Of a DNA stretch of 41,483 nt, positions 37,348 through 41,483 are shown in pieces (positions within the stretch are counted from its first letter, which is position 1; the number at the start of each line of letters is the position of its first letter). The DNA lies in NCBI GenBank assembly GCA_903869185.1, contig CAIPYC010000110.1, positions 1 to 41,483 on the forward strand. Direction: 5' to 3'. The DNA comes from an uncultured cyanobacterium. GTDB taxonomy: Bacteria > Cyanobacteriota > Cyanobacteriia > Cyanobacteriales > Microcystaceae. A program made the position numbers and the translations under genes. The notes beneath the pieces are model-generated. The model saw nothing but the letters and a program-made list of their open reading frames with translations, ran no database searches and was not told the DNA's origin.

Positions 37348-38207
37348 ACATCAATGGTAAAACTAAACTCTTAGGCATAATTGGTAATCCTATTGGGCAT
37401 TCCTTTTCGCCACAAATCCATAACAGTGCTCTGTCCCATCTGGCTCTTGACTATGTCTATTTGCCGTTTCCGGTAGCACCTGCAAAGCTGAGTGAGGCTG
37501 TTTTGGGGTTTGAGGCTATATCTTTAGTGGGCTTTAGTGTGACAATTCCTCACAAACAAGCCATTATCCCATTTTTAAAAGAAATCAGTCCGCTAGCTCA
37601 AGTAGCAGGCGCAGTCAATACCGTTTGCTGGAAAGACACGGGCTGGTATGGCACCAATACGGATATAGCCGCTTTTCTTTCTCCTTTGTTATCTCTAGAG
37701 AGAAACTGGCAAGAAATCGTTCCAGTGATATTAGGCTGTGGTGGCGCGGCTAGAGCTGTAGTTGTTGCTGCTCAAGAACTTGGTTGCCCGTCTGTGCATG
37801 TAGTAAGTCGTAACCAAGATAAGTTGAAAGATTTTCAAGCTAGTTGGCGCTCTTCAATGTTGCAAATTGAGATCCAAATTCATAGCTGGGAAAGTATCAA
37901 AGATCTAATTTCTCAAACTGCCCTCCTAATTAATACCACTCCTATAGGCATGTATCCTGTAGTTGATATTTCACCGGTTGAACAAAGCTTTTGGGAGAAT
38001 ATCAAACCGGATCTGATTGTCTATGACCTGATTTACCGGCCCAGCCCTACACTCTTTTTGCAAGAAGCAGCAGAACAAGGGGCATTGATAATAACCGGAA
38101 CAGAGATGCTAATAAACCAAGCAGCAGAGGCTTTTAAAATATGGACAGGTCAAACTGCCCCGATCGATGTAATGAACCAAGAGCTTTATCACCAATTATG
38201 CTTTTAG
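37344..38207 (+). CDS. aroE: Shikimate dehydrogenase
   Basis: A 287-aa NADPH-dependent reductase of dehydroshikimate to shikimate in the aromatic amino acid pathway. GNPIGHSFSPQIHN (14-27) binds substrate, K71 (SVTIPHKQ) and D107 (GTNTDIAAF) are the catalytic pair, and GCGGAARAV (131-139) is the NADP loop. The C-terminal GTEMLINQAAEAFKIWTGQ is also typical. The gene is translationally coupled to the Tab2 gene, and its stop overlaps the nirA stop on the other strand by 4 bp, so the two genes converge with no terminator between them. Confidence 0.96.
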   Translation: MNINGKTKLLGIIGNPIGHSFSPQIHNSALSHLALDYVYLPFPVAPAKLSEAVLGFEAISLVGFSVTIPHKQAIIPFLKEISPLAQVAGAVNTVCWKDTGWYGTNTDIAAFLSPLLSLERNWQEIVPVILGCGGAARAVVVAAQELGCPSVHVVSRNQDKLKDFQASWRSSMLQIEIQIHSWESIKDLISQTALLINTTPIGMYPVVDISPVEQSFWENIKPDLIVYDLIYRPSPTLFLQEAAEQGALIITGTEMLINQAAEAFKIWTGQTAPIDVMNQELYHQLCF

Positions 38208-39733
38208 CTTTTAACAACCGCGCCAAAATTATCCTGAAGGATGGCGCTTAATACAGGAATGAGATCTTCACAGGCTACCCCTTTTTGTATGCAGCTACCG
38301 AGCTTGGCATCCTTGCCCACCTTGCCTCCAACAAATATATCCACACCCTCAACGATCTTGCCGTTCTTGCTGACTTTGGTTCCCATTAAGCCAATATCGG
38401 CTACTTGAGGTTGACCGCAGGAATTGGGACAGCCTGTCCAATGGATACGTACAGGATTAGGCAGAGACAATCGTTGTTCTAGCTCCCGGGAAATCGCCAA
38501 AGCCCTGTTCTTGGTCTCCACAATAGCCAAGCCGCAGAACTGGGAACCTGTGCAAGATACTAGCGATCTAGTCAAGGGACTGGGATTGGGGCTAAATTTA
38601 TTGAGCAGAGGTTCAGCCTTGACCAATTCTAGATTTTCAAAGCTGATATGGGGAATGATCACATTTTGCTCCACAGTCAATCTAAGCTCACCAGCACCAT
38701 AGAGCTCGGCAATTCTGGCTAAATCCAACATATCCTGAGCCTGAAGTCTACCTACTGGAACATTGAGTCCGATATAACTGAGACCGGCTTGCTTTTGGGG
38801 ATATATTCCCAAATGATCCCTTTTATGCCAATCCATGGCGTCTTTCTCGGCCGCTTTCTCCAGAGGGACACCCAACTGAGCAACGACCTCCTGACGGAAT
38901 CGTTCTATTCCCCATTGATCAATCAACCACATCAATCTGGACTTTTGTCGATTTTCCCTTGGTCCATGATCTCTAAAAACCAGCAAAATAGCCCGGCAGA
39001 GATCCACCACGCTTTGATCATTGGCGACCCAGGCATCCAATTCAATAGCAGCTTCACATCTTTTGGCTGAAAAGAAGCCACCTACTAAAACATTGAAACC
39101 AAGTCGGTCATTTTTATAAACCGGTACAAAGGCAATATCATTGATTTCAGCATGAACAGAATTGTCCCTTCCTCCTTCAATGGCTATATTAAATTTGCGC
39201 GGAAGGTTACTAAATTCAGGATTGCCTTGGCCTTGGCAGGTGATCATATCCTGAACTTTCTGAACCAAATCCCTGGTATCAATCAGTTCATGCTCATCTA
39301 ATCCGGCCATGGGAGAGCCAGTGATGTTTCGCACGTTATCTATGCCTGATTGGATTGAAGTCATACCAACAGAATTGAGCTGATTGAAAATATTGGGAAT
39401 ATCCTGCAATTCAATTCCACGCAATTGTAGATTTTGTCTGGTAGTGATATCAGCGCTGCCTTGGCTGCCATAACCTTGCACAATCTCACCTAGAACTCTC
39501 ATCTGGGAGCTGGTGATAATACCATTGGGAATTCTCAATCGCAGCATGAATTTACCGGGAGTCACTGGACGGAAAAATATACCCAGCCATTTGAGCCGAT
39601 ATTCAAGATCATTTTTGTCCATTGCTTCCCAGCCAATCTGAGCAAAATCATCGATCTGCTCTTTAACTTTTAAGCCATCTTTTTCAGCCTTTAGTTTTTC
39701 AAATTTATTGAGTTTATTTTCGCCCTGGATCAT
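38204..39733 (-). CDS. nirA: Ferredoxin-nitrite reductase
   Basis: A 509-aa sirohaem and [4Fe-4S] enzyme that reduces nitrite to ammonium with electrons from ferredoxin. Cluster ligands lie in CTGSQFCGLAI (about 390-396) and GCPNSCGQPQVAD (about 430-436), the expected C-x5-C and C-x3-C pattern. The N-terminal KWLGIFFRPVTPGKFMLRLR and the region with RQNLQLRGIEL are typical. Length is normal and the frame is intact. It starts 18 nt after the decayed nrtP, with no room for a promoter or NtcA site between them. Expression therefore probably starts within or before the nrtP remains. No nitrate reductase gene is present in the window. Confidence 0.96.
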   Translation of the reverse strand: MIQGENKLNKFEKLKAEKDGLKVKEQIDDFAQIGWEAMDKNDLEYRLKWLGIFFRPVTPGKFMLRLRIPNGIITSSQMRVLGEIVQGYGSQGSADITTRQNLQLRGIELQDIPNIFNQLNSVGMTSIQSGIDNVRNITGSPMAGLDEHELIDTRDLVQKVQDMITCQGQGNPEFSNLPRKFNIAIEGGRDNSVHAEINDIAFVPVYKNDRLGFNVLVGGFFSAKRCEAAIELDAWVANDQSVVDLCRAILLVFRDHGPRENRQKSRLMWLIDQWGIERFRQEVVAQLGVPLEKAAEKDAMDWHKRDHLGIYPQKQAGLSYIGLNVPVGRLQAQDMLDLARIAELYGAGELRLTVEQNVIIPHISFENLELVKAEPLLNKFSPNPSPLTRSLVSCTGSQFCGLAIVETKNRALAISRELEQRLSLPNPVRIHWTGCPNSCGQPQVADIGLMGTKVSKNGKIVEGVDIFVGGKVGKDAKLGSCIQKGVACEDLIPVLSAILQDNFGAVVKS

Positions 39734-39751
39734 TGTTAATTTCCTCTCTAG

Positions 39752-40800
39752 CTAAGCTAATTCTTCTATTTCTGTTACATTGCTATGGGCTTTGGTATCT
39801 TTGAGGAAAAACAGACAGAGAAAAGCCACGATCACTGCTGCTATACCGAGTACTTCAAAAAAGGTTTGATTGCCAGTTATCCCCTGAGGTAGCAGACTAT
39901 ATAAGGTTGCATACAAGACTGAACCTACACTGCCATATGCTCCCACATTTCCGGCAATCTGGCGTGTTACAGAACGCTTGAGCAATGGAGCAATTCCAAA
40001 TGTTGCCCCCGATCCACCGCAAACAAAAAATGAAGTCAACATAGTCATGGCAATGGCCAAGGGGAGCCAAAAACCCGAGGTTATCCGGCTCATCAGCAGA
40101 TAGCCAAGACCAACCCCGGCAATCATCAAGGTTAAGGCATTTTTGCGACTCCCGATTCTATCAGAAATCAAACCACCAGCAGGTCCTAGCAAATATGTTC
40201 ATCAGGGGGAATGTAGCGGCAACCAGACCAGATGCGGTATGGCTAAGGTTGTAAGTATGTTCAAAGAACTCTGGCAACATGGAAACTACTGCTAATTCTG
40301 AACCAAAGCTGACTGCATAGGCCAGCTCCAGTAAAAAGATTTGCCCAATTTGATAACGATCTTTTACAGGATAGGTTTTCTCTCCTACAATCACTTCATA
40401 GTTGACCCTGAAGGATTGATAGATGGCAAAGGCAAAAAGAATCAACAGAAATACCCAAAGAGCGTACATAGAAGATGGTTTAAGGAATTTGACCAGTTGC
40501 AGACGCCAGACTATCAACCCCATCGCACCAAAAATGGGAATATTGGTTAGGATAAATGCCCAGAAACTATTTCTTGAAGTCAATTCGAGAGCGCCGTCAC
40601 GAGCTGGACGGACGTATTCCCTATCTTTAGGCGTATCTCGCACATTGATGTAGAACAGAATACCAAAAATCAAAGAGACCAGACCACTCAAAGCAATTGC
40701 CAACCTCCAGTTTTCATGCCCAGATGCCCAAAAGGCTGTAGCAAGAGCAATTGAGGGTAAAATCGCCTCCGAATCCAACAACCTCACTCATCCCATATCC
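39752..40800 (-). pseudogene. nrtP: Nitrate/nitrite MFS permease, frameshifted and 5'-truncated
   Basis: Two overlapping reading frames together encode the C-terminal two thirds of an NrtP/NarK-type permease. The upstream frame (about 40787-40161) has [20 protein letters not shown] and YAVSFGSELAVVSMLPEFFE, and runs out of frame after FPLMNIFAR. The downstream frame (40192-39752) resumes with GPAGGLISDRIGSRK. Removing one base (about 40184) restores MNIFARPAGGLISDRIG. A second shift near 40766-40771 separates the segment [11 protein letters not shown] from [12 protein letters not shown], with a stop just before it. The N-terminal third (about 140 residues) is missing from the upstream DNA. 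It would have imported nitrate ahead of nirA. Confidence 0.85.
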
Positions 40801-40940
40801 TGCCCGATCTCAGGACAACCTGAACTCAAGGCCTGCGCTGTAAATATTTATCCAATCAAACAGACAACAAACCAAAATGGACACGGAATCACTAGAACCC
40901 AAAGGGAACTGGAAACAATTCAACTCTGACTTAGAGAAAA

Positions 40941-41183
40941 TCAACAATAGAAATCAGATCGTTCCAAGTCAACTTCGCCGTAATCGGGTGACCAGCCGAT
41001 CCATTTTCCTTCAGGCTTTTGGCAGATTAGCTTAACTTCATCAAAGGCGTATTCATTGATTTTTACTGCAAGCCTAACCCAAGTATCTCTAGTATAGTTG
41101 AGTTGACAGACTGAATACCAAGCCAGGGTATTGGTTTTATTTGCTTCTGGGATTAGTGAATCAACATTGTAAGTAGTTTGCAC
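40941..41183 (-). CDS. Small hypothetical protein
   Basis: An 80-aa soluble-looking ORF with a GTG start and a plausible Shine-Dalgarno (GAGGTGAG, reverse strand, a few bases upstream). It is rich in Trp, Tyr and charged residues (LAWYSVCQLNYTRDTW, KPEGKWIGWSPDYG), reading like a real small beta-protein rather than a shadow frame. I recognise no family. It sits where the missing 5' part of nrtP would be expected, on the same strand, ending 140 bp before the surviving nrtP sequence. Three cysteines are present, one at the C-terminus. Confidence 0.55.
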   Translation of the reverse strand: MQTTYNVDSLIPEANKTNTLAWYSVCQLNYTRDTWVRLAVKINEYAFDEVKLICQKPEGKWIGWSPDYGEVDLERSDFYC

Positions 41184-41483
41184 TGGCTCACCTCAGAATT
41201 CCTAATATATTCTGTATAAACTGTAACATTTTTTGTCAACCGCGAAGTCAAATGTCCGCTGGTGAGACAACTGCTGGTTGTGCCACTGGATTATACTGAC
41301 AACATTCTCGAAGCCTAACTAGTCAATAGTTTTAAAATTTACTATTTAACGTCAATTCGGGATAAGAAGGAGAAAAAAGACAGTACAGTTACAAGTTAAG
41401 AGAAGGTTTTTTGGGCTGATGGCAGTAGGCGATTAATCCACAGATGAGATTTACACAGAAATTAACAGGGCTGCGGTGCCTAG
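41184..41483. other. Right-edge region without recognisable gene
   Basis: About 300 bp. Bases 41184-41340 are AT-rich and probably include the promoter of the 80-aa ORF. No GTA-N8-TAC (NtcA) site was found by eye. The last 50 bases carry a short repeat-like segment. No complete ORF is supported, and nothing clearly runs off the edge. Confidence 0.5.
41432..41467. repeat. Possible short dispersed repeat
   Basis: The words ATTAATCCACAGATGAG and TTTACACAGAAATTAAC resemble the AATCCACAGAT..TTACACAGATTAA family of short dispersed repeats that I know from many bacterial genomes. Only one copy occurs in this window, so it is not proven to be repeated here. Confidence 0.35.

Overview
The window comes from the chromosome of a photosynthetic cyanobacterium with fairly low GC (about 40% by eye). 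The evidence is direct: petC and petA (Rieske protein and cytochrome f), cytM, chlM, a menC of the phylloquinone pathway, ferredoxin-nitrite reductase nirA, a Tab2/Atab2 photosystem translation factor and a YggT/Ycf19-like protein. I cannot name the genus. I saw no rRNA, tRNA, CRISPR array, prophage or insertion sequence.

Layout. 1-4885 (minus): a GT4 glycosyltransferase followed by a very long protein that runs off the left edge and is built from at least three TPR-plus-glycosyltransferase modules. 5216-10899 (plus): petC-petA closed by a terminator, then menC, DUF485-actP, an MlaE-type lipid transport permease and cytM. 10896-18420 (minus): metH, chlM, panB, trxA, gyrB. 18518-24370: yggT (plus), then on the minus strand a PIN/TRAM protein, a LysM/M23 peptidase, an AT-rich acyltransferase, and a tight trpS-metF-FxLYD-like group. 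24486-30239: hemW, a Pmp3-family peptide, ilvD, then a three-gene plus-strand set (HMA-like/glycine-rich protein, DUF5132-like protein, and a P-type-ATPase-like protein without catalytic domains). 30398-34699 (plus): rfbF-rfbG-rfbH and an NAD-dependent epimerase, making a CDP-dideoxyhexose-type surface sugar. 34733-38207 (plus): an unrecognised 377-aa protein translationally coupled to pgsA, then Tab2 and aroE. 38204-41183 (minus): an 80-aa unknown protein, a decayed nitrate transporter (nrtP) and an intact nirA.

The most unusual content is: (1) the HMA2-like/DUF5132-like/membrane-only P-ATPase set, in which all three cytoplasmic catalytic domains of a P1B ATPase appear to have been removed while the N-terminal HMA-like domain and the membrane segments remain, with a terminator-like hairpin just before that gene; (2) the modular TPR-glycosyltransferase, whose modules share near-identical DNA in a mosaic pattern; (3) a 50-bp ghost of a second acyltransferase gene, differing from the intact copy only at synonymous sites; and (4) a frameshifted, 5'-truncated nitrate permease next to an intact nitrite reductase, which suggests that nitrate use is being lost.
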